From Mesorhizobium loti R88b (GTDB lineage: Bacteria; Pseudomonadota; Alphaproteobacteria; Rhizobiales; Rhizobiaceae), in assembly GCF_013170845.1 (NCBI RefSeq), contig NZ_CP033367.1:4093001-4157000 (forward strand): DNA of 64,000 nucleotides, written 5' to 3'. A program made the translations under genes and the position numbers. Shown piece by piece: positions 63,721 to 64,000 of this stretch (within the stretch, counting starts at the first letter, position 1; each line of letters opens with the position of its first letter). The notes beneath the pieces are model-generated. The model did no database searches. It had not been told where the DNA came from and worked only from the letters and a program-made list of their open reading frames with translations.

Positions 63721-63897
63721 ATGGATATACGAGATATCGTTGCGAAGATGTCAGCCAAGCTGCTGAAGCGCCGTGCGGATACACTGCCGGTGTCCATTAA
63801 GCCGATACGCGCGTCCTTGGCCGACATTCCACGTGGGCCGCGGCAGACGTCGGTGTATCGACCATCGCCTCCGGTTCGGCCAGCCAGCAACATGTAG
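63721..63897 (+). CDS. Possible small basic protein
   Basis: A 58-codon frame (MDIRDIVAKMSAKLLKRRADTLPVS...) is preceded by GGGAGGAG at 8-9 bp, a strong ribosome binding site. The N-terminal half is an amphipathic, basic helix and the C-terminal half is Pro/Arg-rich. No family was recognised. It is supported mainly by its ribosome binding site. Confidence 0.4.
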   Translation: MDIRDIVAKMSAKLLKRRADTLPVSIKPIRASLADIPRGPRQTSVYRPSPPVRPASNM

Positions 63898-63938
63898 TTT
63901 TGCACGAGCGTAAGGTGCGGGGTGGCAAGTCATCCACG

Positions 63939-63974
63939 TTGCGAATGGCCGAAATATTTTGCGAATGGCCGAAA
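63939..63974. repeat. 16-bp direct repeat
   Basis: TTGCGAATGGCCGAAA occurs twice, separated by TATT. It lies near the right window edge; whether more copies follow cannot be seen. Confidence 0.75.
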
Positions 63975-64000
63975 AGTCAGTGTAAACCGCGATTCGGCGG

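Overview
The window looks like a stretch of core chromosome from an alphaproteobacterium of the Rhizobiales, most likely Mesorhizobium or a close relative. The evidence is the high GC content with strong G/C preference at third codon positions, an ExoR-type exopolysaccharide regulator, a PopZ polar organiser, a fused SecDF, paired DUF1127 proteins, a DUF982 protein, and a palindromic intergenic element of the kind scattered through rhizobial genomes. No phage, transposase or integrase gene and no CRISPR array was seen.

Layout. 1-5.7 kb: tRNA-Asn, two small proteins, tRNA-Cys, an isoaspartyl methyltransferase-like gene, tolC, popZ and a composite glyoxalase-fold protein. 5.9-12 kb: valS, then two tandem outer-membrane protein genes whose promoter regions and terminators are duplicated with them. 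12-19.8 kb: ilvD overlapping exoR, xth, a VOC protein, an A-type Fe-S carrier, dgt and argS. 19.9-26.2 kb: a large acidic SPOR-domain protein, nagZ, scpA and scpB. 26.3-33 kb: tatABC, serS, surE, pcm and a LysM/LytM lipoprotein (nlpD-like). 33-40.9 kb: an EF-G fragment, an AAA ATPase, then yajC, secDF, an Mth938-fold protein and a squalene/phytoene-synthase-fold protein, followed by a sterol-desaturase pair. 40.9-47.8 kb: trmFO, an array of hairpin RNAs downstream of two DUF1127 genes, a DUF2157/GDYXXLXY pair, tRNA-Leu and tig. 47.8-58.5 kb: an accessory catabolic locus with a GntR regulator, an FAD oxidoreductase, a ribose-type ABC importer, an SDR, a 3-hydroxyacyl-CoA-dehydrogenase-like enzyme, a BKACE enzyme and an SMP-30 lactonase. 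58.6-64 kb: a secreted Gly/Asn-rich protein, a RadC-family protein, map and several small proteins.

The strongest signal for an unusual system is at 42388-43209. On the minus strand two DUF1127 genes are followed by nine hairpins in three repeated triplets, and every loop carries CCTCCTCCC, an anti-Shine-Dalgarno sequence. This matches the CcsR/'cuckoo' RNA class known from Rhodobacter, here in an expanded three-by-three form. Second is the catabolic operon at 47.8-58.5 kb. Its enzymes suggest a route of sugar oxidation, lactone hydrolysis, 3-oxidation and acetyl-CoA-dependent cleavage of a beta-keto sugar acid. Third is the secDF operon, which carries bacterial relatives of two mitochondrial complex I assembly factors. 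Functions were assigned by reading motifs and recalling families; no database search was possible.
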